Numbered from the stretch's first letter, positions 15,994 to 24,666 are shown. The stretch: 37,186 nt of DNA from an uncultured Collinsella sp. (GCA_900757505.1 CAAEOE010000007.1:1-37186), one strand, 5' to 3'. The notes: generated by a model not told the origin, from the letters alone. Translations and numbers: made by a program.

Positions 15994-17355
15994 ATGGATA
16001 CTGTTCTGAGCGTTCTCTCATCGGTCTTTTGGGGCCTGCTGATGCTTTCCGTCCTCGTGTTTTTGCACGAGGGCGGCCACTTTTTGGCGGCGCGTGCCTG
16101 CGGCGTCCGTGTGACCGAGTTCTTTTTGGGCCTGCCTTGCCGCTTTGACATCCATTACACGTCGCGTCGCATTGGAACCAAGTTTGGTGTGACCCCGCTG
16201 CTGCTGGGTGGCTACGCTGCCATCTGCGGTATGGATCCGACCGACGTCTCGTGCGCCGATCGCGTGCTCGCGGCTATCTATCGTCATGGTCGCGTGACCG
16301 TGGCCGACCTTGCCGCCGAGCTCGAGCTATCCGAGGAGGTTGTGCTCGAGGCATGCGCCTTGCTCTTGGGTTGGGGCTCTATCGCGCCTTGGTATGAGGA
16401 AGGGGAGAAGCCCTCGCCGAGCTACTATCCCACCAAGTATCAGACGCTGCCACGAGATGCGGCGGGTTACACCACCTTTGACGGCCGCCGTTTCGATCGA
16501 GAGCATGCGACTACCGAGGGCGATGTGTGGGAGCTGCCGTGCGGCGAAGCCGAGTTCCTTGCGCAAGAGCGTTCGCATACCTATCTGGGCCAGGGTTTTC
16601 TCAAGCGCGCCTTTATGCTGCTCGCGGGCATTCTCGTCAATATCCTGACGGGCTTTTTGCTGCTTATGAGCATCTACTCTATTGCGGGTGTCACCGTGCC
16701 GATGGATACCAACGTGATCGGTCAGGTTGACGAGGGGTCTATTGCCGCCAAGGCGGGTATCGAGGGCGGCGACGCGATCCTTTCGGTTGACGGAGTATCG
16801 TGCTCTACCTGGATGGACGTTTACGATGCCATCGGCAAGGCCGCCGGTAAGGACGATATCGCCATTGAGTATGAGCGCGACGGCAAGCAGCATTCGACCT
16901 CGGTTGCGCTCAAAGAGGACGAGCGCCTAGGTGTGTATGCCTCTACGCAGGTGGTCCGTTTAGACCCCATCACGTCGGCTCGCCTTTCGTTCTCCTATGT
17001 CGTGCAGACAGCGGAGGGCGTGATGCGCCTGCTCCAGCCGCAGCATACGATGGAGATTCTCGATCAGTCTTCTTCGATCGTGGGCATTAGCGTTATGTCC
17101 TCACAGGCTGCTGCTGCCGGCCCTGCCACGTTCCTTTCGTTTGCCGCCCTCATTTCGTTCTCGCTTGGCTTTATGAACCTGCTGCCCATCCCACCACTCG
17201 ATGGCGGCAAGCTGGTCATCGAGATCATTCAAAAGATTGCTGGCCGCGAGCTTCCGCTCAAGGTCCAGACGATTGTGAGCTATGTGGGCATCGCGCTCTT
17301 TGCGCTGCTGTTTGTCTATATGCTTCGTTCCGACGTCCTTCGATTTATCCTGTAG
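15994..17355 (+). CDS. rseP: RseP-family site-2 zinc metalloprotease with a winged-helix-like insertion
   Basis: Intramembrane protease that cleaves membrane-anchored anti-sigma factors or signal-peptide remnants. HEGGH at 25-29 gives the zinc ligands, and NLLPIPPLDGG carries the third ligand D403. A PDZ domain lies at about 225-300. Between the GGYAAI loop (near 75-80) and the second membrane segment (KRAFMLLAG from 204) there is an insertion of about 120 residues. Its first half (about 87-145) reads as a helix-turn-helix or winged helix: VLAAIYRHGRVTVADLAAEL, then LSEEVVLEACALLLGWGSIA. At 453 aa it is longer than Bacillus RasP (about 420). ATG 15994 is used; TTG 15979 abuts the AAGGA and is unlikely, though the ATG spacing of about 15 bases is long. 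Confidence 0.93.
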   Translation: MDTVLSVLSSVFWGLLMLSVLVFLHEGGHFLAARACGVRVTEFFLGLPCRFDIHYTSRRIGTKFGVTPLLLGGYAAICGMDPTDVSCADRVLAAIYRHGRVTVADLAAELELSEEVVLEACALLLGWGSIAPWYEEGEKPSPSYYPTKYQTLPRDAAGYTTFDGRRFDREHATTEGDVWELPCGEAEFLAQERSHTYLGQGFLKRAFMLLAGILVNILTGFLLLMSIYSIAGVTVPMDTNVIGQVDEGSIAAKAGIEGGDAILSVDGVSCSTWMDVYDAIGKAAGKDDIAIEYERDGKQHSTSVALKEDERLGVYASTQVVRLDPITSARLSFSYVVQTAEGVMRLLQPQHTMEILDQSSSIVGISVMSSQAAAAGPATFLSFAALISFSLGFMNLLPIPPLDGGKLVIEIIQKIAGRELPLKVQTIVSYVGIALFALLFVYMLRSDVLRFIL

Positions 17356-17368
17356 GGGAGTGTTTGGA

Positions 17369-18451
17369 TTGTCTTTATCCCATCCTTTGCCTCGCGAGTT
17401 GACGCGCCCCGTGCATGTGGGCGGTGTGCAGATCGGTGGCGGCGCGCCGGTGGTGGTCCAATCCATGACCTGCACCGATACCGCTGACGCCCAGGCAACG
17501 CTTGCGCAAGTGTGCGCGTTGGCGCAGGCTGGCTGCGATATCGTGCGCGTGAGCGTGCCCACCGAGGCCGCGCTTGAGGGTTTCCGCACCATCTGTGCCG
17601 AGTCTCCGGTGCCGATCGTCGCCGATATTCACTTTAACCATAAGCTCGCCATCGGCGCCGTCGAGGCTGGTGCCGCCAAGCTTCGCATCAATCCCGGCAA
17701 TATCGGCGATTGGGCTAAGGTCGATGCCGTGATCGATGCCGCGGGCGCCGCTGGATGCGCGATTCGTATCGGCGTCAATGCCGGTTCGCTCGAGCAGGAT
17801 ATCGCCGAGCGCGACGACCTCACGCAGCCCGAAAAGCTCGTGATGTCGAGCGAGCGCTTCGTCAAGCACTTTGAGGACCGCGGTTTTACGAACATTGTGC
17901 TTTCGGCCAAGGCCCATAGCGTGCAAACGACGCTTGATACCTATCGTGCCCTGTCGCGTGAGATTCCCCACGTTCCGCTTCACCTGGGCGTGACGGAGGC
18001 GGGGACCAAGCTCCAGGGCACCATCAAGAGCTCTGTAGGCTTGGGTATCTTGCTTTCCGAAGGCATTGGCGACACCATGCGTGTGTCGCTCACAGCCGAT
18101 CCGGTTGAGGAGCCGCCGGTTGCCTGGGGTATTCTGCAGTCGTTGGGCCTGCGTCGCCGTGGCCCCGAGATTGTCTCGTGCCCCACATGCGCCCGCTGCC
18201 AGGTTAACCTTATTCCCATTGCCGAGGAGGTTACCGAGCGGCTTAAGAACTACTCCGCGCCGCTTTCGATCGCTGTGATGGGATGTGCCGTTAATGGCCC
18301 CGGCGAGGCTTCTGATGCCGATCTGGGCGTTGCTTGCGGACGTGGTCAGGCCTTGCTCTTTTCGCATGGCCAGATCATTGGTAAAGTAGCTGAGGACCAA
18401 ATTGTCGACGCGCTTATGGCCGAGGTCGACAAGCTTATTGAGGAGAAATAA
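17369..18451 (+). CDS. ispG: (E)-4-hydroxy-3-methylbut-2-enyl diphosphate synthase
   Basis: [4Fe-4S] enzyme of the MEP pathway converting MEcPP to HMBPP. The 360-aa protein has VVVQSMTCTDT, VADIHFNHKLA and LRINPGNIG. The cluster ligands are C271, C274 (CPTC), C306 (GCAVNGPGE) and E313, each one residue later than in E. coli IspG (C270, C273, C305, E312). An additional Cys at 277 (CPTCARC) is unusual. The TTG at 17369 follows GGGGAG (17355-17360) by eight bases and is the best start; the stop of rseP lies 13 bases before it. The gene is immediately adjacent to proS. Confidence 0.97.
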   Translation: MSLSHPLPRELTRPVHVGGVQIGGGAPVVVQSMTCTDTADAQATLAQVCALAQAGCDIVRVSVPTEAALEGFRTICAESPVPIVADIHFNHKLAIGAVEAGAAKLRINPGNIGDWAKVDAVIDAAGAAGCAIRIGVNAGSLEQDIAERDDLTQPEKLVMSSERFVKHFEDRGFTNIVLSAKAHSVQTTLDTYRALSREIPHVPLHLGVTEAGTKLQGTIKSSVGLGILLSEGIGDTMRVSLTADPVEEPPVAWGILQSLGLRRRGPEIVSCPTCARCQVNLIPIAEEVTERLKNYSAPLSIAVMGCAVNGPGEASDADLGVACGRGQALLFSHGQIIGKVAEDQIVDALMAEVDKLIEEK

Positions 18452-20173
18452 ATGACCCGAGTAATGTATATGTCTAAGCTTTATGCGCCGACGCTTAAAG
18501 AGGATCCGGCGGACGCTGAGCTCGCCAGCCACCGTCTGCTGCTCCGTGCCGGCATGATCCGCAAGGAGGCCGCCGGTCTATATTCCTATCTGCCGCTTGC
18601 TTGGCGCTCGATTCGCAAGATCGAGAACATCGTGCGCGACGAGATGGACGCCGCCGGCGCCCAGGAGCTTATGATGCCTATCATGGTCGATGCCGAGTTG
18701 TGGCGTGAGTCCGGCCGCATCGACGCCTATGGCAAGGAGCTTGTGCGCTTTGACGACCGTCACGGTCGCGAGTTCGTCCTGGGCCCCACGCACGAGGAGA
18801 CCGTCACGGCCCTGGTGCGCAATGAGCTGCGCTCCTACAAGCAGCTACCCGTTAACCTCTACCACATCCAGGATAAGTTCCGCGACGAGTTCCGCCCCCG
18901 CTTTGGCCTGATGCGCGGTCGCGAGTTCATCATGAAGGACGCCTACAGCTTCTCCGCCACGCAGGAGAGCCTGCAGGAGGAGTATGACAAGATGAAGCAG
19001 GCCTACGCTAACATCTGCGAGCGCTGCTATATCAAGGCCCTGCCCGTTGTTGCCGACTCCGGTGAGATCGGTGGCGATACCTCCGTCGAGTACATGGCTT
19101 TGGCCGACGCCGGCGAGGCTTCGCTCGTCTACTGCGACGATTGCGGCTTTGCTGCCGATGACGAGGCGGCAAGCACCAAGGTCGTCGTGACCGAGGGTCC
19201 TGGTGACGGTACGCTCACCAAGGTTGAGACTCCGGGCATGGGCACCATTGAGGCAGTTGCTAAGTTCTTTGGGTTCCCCGAGAACGGCACGCGCAAGTCG
19301 CTGGCACTCATCGACGCCGAGGGCAAGCCGGTCGTGGCCATTGTTCCGGGCGATCACGAGCTCAACGATTGCAAGGCCGAGCACGTCTTTGGCAAGGGCT
19401 ATCGCATGATGACCGACGAGGAGCTCCAGACCTACGGGCTGCATAAGGGCTTTATCGGACCGGTTAACCTGCCCGAGGGTATTCGTCTGGTCTGCGACGA
19501 GAGCCTGCGCGAGTCCAAGCAGTGGGCTTGCGGTGCCAACGAGGTCGATTATCACTTTACCGGCGCCTGTCCCGAGCGCGACTTTACCGTCGATGAGTGG
19601 GCTGACCTGGTCACCGTCGTTGCCGGCGATCCCTGCCCGCACTGCGGCAAGCCGCTCTCTGCTGCCCGCGGCATCGAGGTCTCCCAGGTCTTCCAGCTGG
19701 GTACCAAGTATTCCGAGGCCATGGGTGCCACCTTTATGGACGAGGACGGCAAGGAGAAGCCGCTCATCATGGGTTGCTACGGCGTGGGCGTGTCCCGCTC
19801 GCTCGCTGCCGTCGTGGAGCAGCACAATGACGAGCACGGCATCGTCTGGCCGGTCTCTGTCGCTCCGTACGAGGTCGCGGTGATTCCGCTCGATCCCAAG
19901 AAGGAGGAGTGCGCGACCGTCTGCGACCAAATCGTCGAGGGCTTGTGTGCCGAGGGTATCGAGGTTGTCGTGGATGACCGCGACGAGCGCCCCGGCTTTA
20001 AGTTTGCGGACAACGACCTTATGGGCTTCCCGTATCAGGTCGTTCTGGGCAAGCGCGGCCTCAAGAATGGCACGGTGGAGCTCAAGGACCGTGCTACCGG
20101 CGAGCGTGAGGACGTGGCGATTGACGAGGTCGTCGCCAAGGTTGCCGAGCTGGTGAAGGCTGCCCGTCGCTAA
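18452..20173 (+). CDS. proS: Prolyl-tRNA synthetase, bacterial type
   Basis: Charges tRNA-Pro. The 573-aa protein is the long bacterial form: class II motif 1 region, motif 2 (RDEFRPRFGLMRGREFIMKD), the inserted cis-editing (INS) domain at about 220-400 including KSLALIDAEGKPVVAIVPGD, motif 3 (GCYGVGVSRSLAA) and the C-terminal anticodon-binding domain. AGGAG (18441-18445) is six bases before ATG 18452, which directly follows the ispG stop; internal ATGs at 18467 and 18473 are alternatives. It is the last gene of the operon, before two terminators. Confidence 0.98.
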   Translation: MTRVMYMSKLYAPTLKEDPADAELASHRLLLRAGMIRKEAAGLYSYLPLAWRSIRKIENIVRDEMDAAGAQELMMPIMVDAELWRESGRIDAYGKELVRFDDRHGREFVLGPTHEETVTALVRNELRSYKQLPVNLYHIQDKFRDEFRPRFGLMRGREFIMKDAYSFSATQESLQEEYDKMKQAYANICERCYIKALPVVADSGEIGGDTSVEYMALADAGEASLVYCDDCGFAADDEAASTKVVVTEGPGDGTLTKVETPGMGTIEAVAKFFGFPENGTRKSLALIDAEGKPVVAIVPGDHELNDCKAEHVFGKGYRMMTDEELQTYGLHKGFIGPVNLPEGIRLVCDESLRESKQWACGANEVDYHFTGACPERDFTVDEWADLVTVVAGDPCPHCGKPLSAARGIEVSQVFQLGTKYSEAMGATFMDEDGKEKPLIMGCYGVGVSRSLAAVVEQHNDEHGIVWPVSVAPYEVAVIPLDPKKEECATVCDQIVEGLCAEGIEVVVDDRDERPGFKFADNDLMGFPYQVVLGKRGLKNGTVELKDRATGEREDVAIDEVVAKVAELVKAARR

Positions 20174-20202
20174 TCGACGTTTCTGCTATTAGATGCAATT
20201 AC

Positions 20203-20251
20203 AGGACTGCCCCGTATCTCTCTTAGGATGAGAAGCGGGGCAGTCCTTTTT
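20203..20251 (+). terminator. Terminator of the pyrH-proS operon
   Basis: A perfect 12-bp stem (20203-20214 with 20236-20247), a 21-base loop and five T. Confidence 0.9.
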
Positions 20252-20278
20252 GTTGCGTGAATCAGCTCGACGGGTAAC

Positions 20279-20318
20279 AGAAAACCCCACAGCCCAAATG
20301 AGCTGCGGGGTTTTCTTT
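20279..20318. terminator. Bidirectional terminator between proS and the aph-like gene
   Basis: Stem 20279-20293 with 20302-20316, 15 positions with one A-C mismatch. A-rich and T-rich arms give a U-tract on either strand: TTTTCTTT on plus and TTTTCTGTT on minus. It therefore serves both converging transcription units. Confidence 0.85.
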
Positions 20319-20350
20319 GTGCCTCCGATGCGAAGCGAATCGCTCAGATA

Positions 20351-21115
20351 TTACTGATAATCGACGACGTCGATCCAGTTCTTCAGGAACTCATCGTTCA
20401 CGTTGCGCTTACGAGCGAGCTCGGATGCGGCGACGATGCTCGTCCACTGACGCACGACCTGCATGGGCATGTCGGCGCGGTCGCAGTAGAGCTCCAGGTA
20501 GGCCTCGGCCTGATCCTTGCTGTTGAGGGCAAAGAGCAGGTAGGTGGTGGCAACGTCGGCAGCAGGGGAGCCCTGGGTGGCGTGTGCCCAGTCGCAGACG
20601 TACAGCTGGCCATCGTCGCCGACGATGACGTTGGAAGGGTTGAAGTCGCCGTGGCAGACCTTGAACTCCTTGGTCATGCCGTCCAGACGCTCCTGAAGGT
20701 TGTAGCGCGTGGTGGCATTGAGCTGATCAAGGCTGTCGATCATGCGGGCGAACTTGTCGCGCTGACGGTTAAGCAGCGGGGAGGTGTAGCCGTGGATCTC
20801 GATCTGGAGGTCGACGAACATCTCGAGGTACTCACCAAAGCGCTGGGGCTCGGCAGTCATCTTCTCGGCAAGGGTAGTGCCCGGAACCTTCTCGGTCACG
20901 AGCGCCCAGCCGTTGGCGTTCTCGAGCTGGGAAACCTCGAGAGCCTTGGGGCTGCGGATGCCGCACTCATTGATGCGGGCAAGATTCAAAGCCTCGTTGA
21001 ACACGTCGGAGACGGGCTTGGTCTCGTTAAAGACCTTGACGATCTTGTCGCCCAGGTCGTAAACGACCTTGTTGCCACGGCGGACGAGCTCGGTCTTGGA
21101 ATCGGGTAGCAGCAT
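20351..21115 (-). CDS. APH/choline kinase-fold phosphotransferase, substrate unknown
   Basis: 254-aa protein of the aminoglycoside phosphotransferase superfamily. A likely ATP-binding lysine lies in KIVKVF (K24 or K27). The catalytic Brenner-type motif HGDFNPSN is at 155-162 (D157) and the metal-binding CDW at 174-176 (D175), followed by GSPAADVATTYLL. It has no signal peptide or membrane segment, so it is cytosolic. AAAGGA (complement of 21123-21128) precedes the ATG. It lies 88 bases downstream of adhE on the same strand, with a hairpin in between and a bidirectional terminator after it. The family phosphorylates aminoglycosides, choline, sugars or macrolides; nothing here identifies the substrate, and a resistance role should not be assumed. 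Confidence 0.85.
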   Translation of the reverse strand: MLLPDSKTELVRRGNKVVYDLGDKIVKVFNETKPVSDVFNEALNLARINECGIRSPKALEVSQLENANGWALVTEKVPGTTLAEKMTAEPQRFGEYLEMFVDLQIEIHGYTSPLLNRQRDKFARMIDSLDQLNATTRYNLQERLDGMTKEFKVCHGDFNPSNVIVGDDGQLYVCDWAHATQGSPAADVATTYLLFALNSKDQAEAYLELYCDRADMPMQVVRQWTSIVAASELARKRNVNDEFLKNWIDVVDYQ

Positions 21116-21147
21116 GGTTGCATCCTTTCAACGATGCGATAGAAGCG

Positions 21148-21186
21148 ACGGCGGGGGTGTGTGAAACACCCGTGCACCCCCGCCGT
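21148..21186 (-). other. GC-rich hairpin between adhE and the aph-like gene
   Basis: A perfect 12-bp stem (21148-21159 with 21175-21186) lies 17 bases after the adhE stop. No T-run follows on either strand, so it is not a standard intrinsic terminator. It may stabilise the adhE 3' end, mark a processing site, or reduce readthrough into the kinase gene. Confidence 0.6.
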
Positions 21187-21203
21187 TAAAAACCGTGCTA
21201 GAA

Positions 21204-23852
21204 CTAGCAGACGGCGTAATCCTGAGGCTCTCGGCCGTAGTAGGCGTCCAGGTAGAGCTCCTTGATCTCGCTCATGAGCGGGTAGCGCGGGTTAGCGCCG
21301 GTGCACTGGTCGTTGAATGCCTGCTCGGTCATCTCGTCGAGGGTGTCGAGGAAGTACTTCTCGTCAACGCCGTACTCAGCGATGGTGTGCTTGACACCGA
21401 TGAAGTCGCAGAGCTCGGTGAGCTTGGTGATGAAGTTCTCGAAGACCTCACGGTCGTCCTTGCCGTCGATGCCGCAGTAACGAGCCATCTCGGCGTAGTT
21501 GTGCAGCGCGTTGGGGTAAGGATACTGAGAGAAGGTTCCCATCTTGACAGGAGCCTCGGCGGCGTTGTAACGCATGACGCGGGTCAGGATGACTGCGTTT
21601 GCGAGGCCGTGGGGCAGATGGTGGAAAGCGCCGAGCTTGTGGGCCATGGAGTGGTTGAGGCCCAGGAAGGCGTTACCGAATGCCATACCGGCCATGCAGG
21701 ATGCGTTGTGCATCTCCTCGCGAGCGTGCGGATCCTTGGCACCGTTGGTGAAGGAGCTCGGGAGGTTCTCGAAGACGAGCTTTGCGGCGCGCTCGGAGAG
21801 GCCCTTGGTGTAATCGGAAGCCATGATGGAGACGTAGGACTCGATGGCGTGGGTCATGACGTCAATACCGGAAGCTGCGGTGAGGCCCTTCGGGGCGGTC
21901 ATGCAGTTGTCGGCGTCGACGATAGCCATGTTGGGGAGCAGCGCGTAGTCGGCGAGCGGCCACTTGATGCCGGTCTCCTTGTCGGTGATGATGGCGAACG
22001 GCGTGCACTCGGAGCCAGTGCCCGAAGAGGTCGGGACGGCGACGAAGTAAGCCTTCTTGCCCATCTCGGGGAAGGTGAAGATACGCTTGCGGATGTCCAT
22101 GAAGTCCATGGCCATGTCCTCGAAGTTCGCCTCGGGGTGCTCGTACATCATCCACATGATCTTGCCGGCGTCCATTGCGGAACCGCCGCCGACGGCGATG
22201 ATGACATCCGGCTCGAAGAGCGTCATCTGCTTGGCGCCGCGACGTGCGCACTGCAGGGAGGGATCGGGCTCAACGTCGTAGAAGCAGTCGTGAGCGATGC
22301 CCATCTCATCGAGCTTGGCCTCGATGGCACGCGTGTTGCCATTCTTGAAGAGGAACTGGTCGGTAACGATGAAGGCGCGCTTCTTGCCCATTACGGTGCC
22401 GAGCTCGTCGAGTGCGACGGGCGTGCAGCCCTTCTTGAAGTAGACCTTCTCGGGTGCGCGGAACCACAGCATGTTCTCGCGGCGCTCTGCCACGGTCTTG
22501 ACGTTGATCAAGTGCTTCACCCCAACGTTCTCGGAGACGGAGTTGCCACCCCAGGAGCCGCAGCCCAGGGTTAGAGACGGCTTCATGCCGAAGTTGTAGA
22601 GGTCACCGATGCCGCCGTGCGAGGACGGGGTGTTGATGACGATGCGGCAGGCCTTCATGACGTGCTGGAACTTAGCGATCTTCTCGCTCTGTGCCGGGTG
22701 CACGTAGAGAGAGGCGGTGTGGCCCGGGCCACCTGCGAGGACGAGGTGCTCTGCCTTGTCAACGGCCTCCTGGAAGTCCTTGGCGTGATACATAGCGAGG
22801 ACCGGGGAGAGCTTCTCGTGGGAGAACTCTTCCTTCTCGGGATCGGTGGAGGTGACCTCGGCGATCAGGATCTTGGTCTTGGCGGGAACCTCGATGCCGG
22901 CGAGCTCGGCGATCTTGGCGGCAGCCATGCCGGGGATGCGGTGATCGAGTGCGCCGTTCTTGAACATGGCGGCACGCAGGGCGTCCATCTCGGCACCCTG
23001 CTTGACGAAGTAGCAGCCGCGACGCTGGAACTCAGCCTTGACATCCTTGTAGATGGAGTCGAGGACGGTGACGGACTGCTCGGAAGCGCAGATCATGCCG
23101 TTGTCGAACGTCTTGGAGTGGATGATGGAGTTGACGGCGAGCTTGATGTCCGCGGTATCGTCGATGATGACCGGGGTGTTGCCGGCGCCGACGCCGAGTG
23201 CGGGCTTACCGGAGGAGTAAGCAGCCTTGACCATGCCCGGGCCACCGGTTGCGAGAATGATGTCGACGTCGCGCATGACCATGTTGGTCAGCTCGATGGA
23301 CGGCTTGTCGACCCAGCCGATGATGCCCTCAGGAGCACCGGCCTTGACAGCTGCGTCGAGAACGAGCTTGGCGGCGGCGATGGTGCACTTGGCGGCTGCC
23401 GGGTGCGGGGAGATGATGATGGCGTTACGGGTCTTCAGGCAGATGAGCGTCTTGAAGATGGCCGTGGAGGTCGGGTTGGTGGTCGGGATGACAGCGCCAA
23501 CGATACCGATCGGCTCGGCGACCTTGGTGATGCCGTAAGCGTCGTCGCGCTCGATGACACCGCAGGTCTTGGTGTTCTTGTAAGCGTTGTAGATGTACTC
23601 AGCGGCGTAGTGGTTCTTGATGACCTTGTCCTCGAGAACGCCACGGCCTGTCTCCTCGATGGCGAGCTTGGCCAAAGGAATACGAGCCTTGTTGGCGGCC
23701 ATAGCAGCCTCGTAGAAGATCTTGTCTACCTGCTCCTGAGTGTACTCAGCGAATTTAGCCTGGGCCTCACGCATAGATTTGAGTTTGGCCTCAAGCGCCT
23801 CCACGTTGTCCACGATGGCGGGAGTAGTGTTTTCCGGTGACTTTTTCACCAT
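21204..23852 (-). CDS. adhE: Bifunctional acetaldehyde-CoA/alcohol dehydrogenase AdhE
   Basis: Two-domain fermentative enzyme reducing acetyl-CoA to acetaldehyde and then ethanol with two NADH; it assembles into spirosomes. The 882-aa protein has the N-terminal aldehyde dehydrogenase domain with catalytic C255 (NGMICASEQS). The linker contains the GGIGDLYNF region. The C-terminal iron-dependent alcohol dehydrogenase has the NAD-binding GGGSAMDAGK, PTSSGTGSE and the Fe-ligand segments GIDVMTHAIES and NHSMAHKLGAFHHLPHGLAN. AAGGAG (complement of 23859-23864) is seven bases before the ATG. Both domains are complete, so ethanol is a predicted fermentation product. It has its own promoter. Confidence 0.98.
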   Translation of the reverse strand: MVKKSPENTTPAIVDNVEALEAKLKSMREAQAKFAEYTQEQVDKIFYEAAMAANKARIPLAKLAIEETGRGVLEDKVIKNHYAAEYIYNAYKNTKTCGVIERDDAYGITKVAEPIGIVGAVIPTTNPTSTAIFKTLICLKTRNAIIISPHPAAAKCTIAAAKLVLDAAVKAGAPEGIIGWVDKPSIELTNMVMRDVDIILATGGPGMVKAAYSSGKPALGVGAGNTPVIIDDTADIKLAVNSIIHSKTFDNGMICASEQSVTVLDSIYKDVKAEFQRRGCYFVKQGAEMDALRAAMFKNGALDHRIPGMAAAKIAELAGIEVPAKTKILIAEVTSTDPEKEEFSHEKLSPVLAMYHAKDFQEAVDKAEHLVLAGGPGHTASLYVHPAQSEKIAKFQHVMKACRIVINTPSSHGGIGDLYNFGMKPSLTLGCGSWGGNSVSENVGVKHLINVKTVAERRENMLWFRAPEKVYFKKGCTPVALDELGTVMGKKRAFIVTDQFLFKNGNTRAIEAKLDEMGIAHDCFYDVEPDPSLQCARRGAKQMTLFEPDVIIAVGGGSAMDAGKIMWMMYEHPEANFEDMAMDFMDIRKRIFTFPEMGKKAYFVAVPTSSGTGSECTPFAIITDKETGIKWPLADYALLPNMAIVDADNCMTAPKGLTAASGIDVMTHAIESYVSIMASDYTKGLSERAAKLVFENLPSSFTNGAKDPHAREEMHNASCMAGMAFGNAFLGLNHSMAHKLGAFHHLPHGLANAVILTRVMRYNAAEAPVKMGTFSQYPYPNALHNYAEMARYCGIDGKDDREVFENFITKLTELCDFIGVKHTIAEYGVDEKYFLDTLDEMTEQAFNDQCTGANPRYPLMSEIKELYLDAYYGREPQDYAVC

Positions 23853-23892
23853 TTGTGTCTCCTTGCGATCGGAGATTTACCCTACGCCTTGC

Positions 23893-23901
23893 ATGATAGC
23901 A
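23893..23901 (-). promoter_or_regulatory. Extended -10 promoter of adhE
   Basis: On the minus strand TGCTATCAT (TATCAT is the complement of 23893-23898) forms an extended -10, about 40 bases before the ATG; no clear -35 is seen. Upstream, about 23943-23974, an imperfect palindrome built on TTCA/TGAA and repeated AAGCG could be a regulatory site. It does not fit the Rex or cre consensus well. Confidence 0.5.
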
Positions 23902-24004
23902 AGAAATTATTCGGTGAACGGTAAGATTCCCGTAAAAGGCACACTAAAACGCTTCAATAAAATGAATCGCTTTAACTAAAACTATCTGCCAGTGCATCGC
24001 CCCG

Positions 24005-24666
24005 CTCATTGGGGACAGACTCTCATGAGTATTTCAACGGGAAAACGGGGAGAACGGGACATTTGTTTGACAATCGCTATTCGCGGGTCGCGGTCGAGTC
24101 GGACACACAGGCGGTGCAGCTACTCGATTATATCCATCTCAATCCTGTGAAAGGTGCGATTGACTCTCTCGAAGCATACCGCTGGTCAAGCTTTAGGGCA
24201 TACCAGCTGGGCTACGATCCCTTTGACATCTGCGATGCGGCCCCTATGCTCGATATTGTCGGGGGGTCTCGTCGCTATTGTGAGCATCTTAAGGAAGTTG
24301 CCGGGCGGATCTGGTCAGTTGAGATTCTTCCACGCCGACGGATCCTCGATGAGGAGGCCCTTTCCGTTGCGCACGAAGTCCTGCCGAACATAGATCCTGC
24401 GCTGCTCAAGGCCCTGCCGCGACTCGAGCGTGATGCCTGTCTGCTGAGGCTCAGGCGGGCACATCTCACGGTCAAGCAAATTGCCCGTATCACCGGCATC
24501 GGCGCTACAAGCGTAACCAAGGCCACCGCGGGCTGGAACGAGGCGGCGTGAGGCAGGGGCCGAACCGCTGCCGGCATGCGTTACGTCTGTCCCCAATGCG
24601 TGAAAGCACTCATGTAAGCCTGTCCCCAATGCGTGAAAGCACTCATGTAAGCCTGTCCCCAATGAG
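24005..24666 (+). mobile_element. Decayed RAYT element bounded by 14-bp inverted repeats
   Basis: CTCATTGGGGACAG at 24005-24018 is repeated exactly in inverted orientation at 24653-24666. The 662 bases between hold the C-terminal half of a REP-associated (IS200/Y1-type) transposase and two tandem 33-bp units carrying the same end sequence. The left end runs straight into the middle of the transposase frame, so the 5' half of the gene is gone. The element sits between the adhE promoter region and the rpmB terminator. RAYT-REP association is known; that these repeats are its REPs is inferred from position and shared sequence. Confidence 0.7.
24024..24551 (+). pseudogene. REP-associated tyrosine transposase (RAYT), N-terminally truncated
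   Basis: Homology begins abruptly at HEYFNGKTGRTGHLFDNRYS, which corresponds to the middle of RAYT/Y1_Tnp proteins, just after the region expected to hold the catalytic Tyr. It continues through LLDYIHLNPVKGAI and YRWSSFRAYQ to a C-terminal helix-turn-helix (LTVKQIARITGIGATSVTKA). The His-hydrophobic-His metal site and most of the nucleophile region are absent. The only upstream in-frame start is a TTG at 24009 inside the inverted repeat, without a Shine-Dalgarno. About 176 codons remain, roughly the C-terminal half or more. It cannot be catalytically active; expression is unlikely. Confidence 0.85.

Noticed and set aside
21195..23840. Two long plus-strand ORFs opposite adhE (about 459 and 407 codons)
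   Set aside because: They are antisense to an intact AdhE, rich in Val/Leu/Gly/Asp with no domain or ribosome-binding site; shadows of a GC-rich gene.
23943..23974. Rex or CcpA (cre) operator upstream of adhE
   Set aside because: An imperfect TTCA/TGAA palindrome is present, but alignment to either consensus leaves several mismatches at key positions.
24009..24551. Reading the RAYT fragment as an intact 180-aa gene
   Set aside because: Its only start is a TTG inside the inverted repeat without a Shine-Dalgarno, and the N-terminal catalytic half is missing; annotated as a pseudogene.
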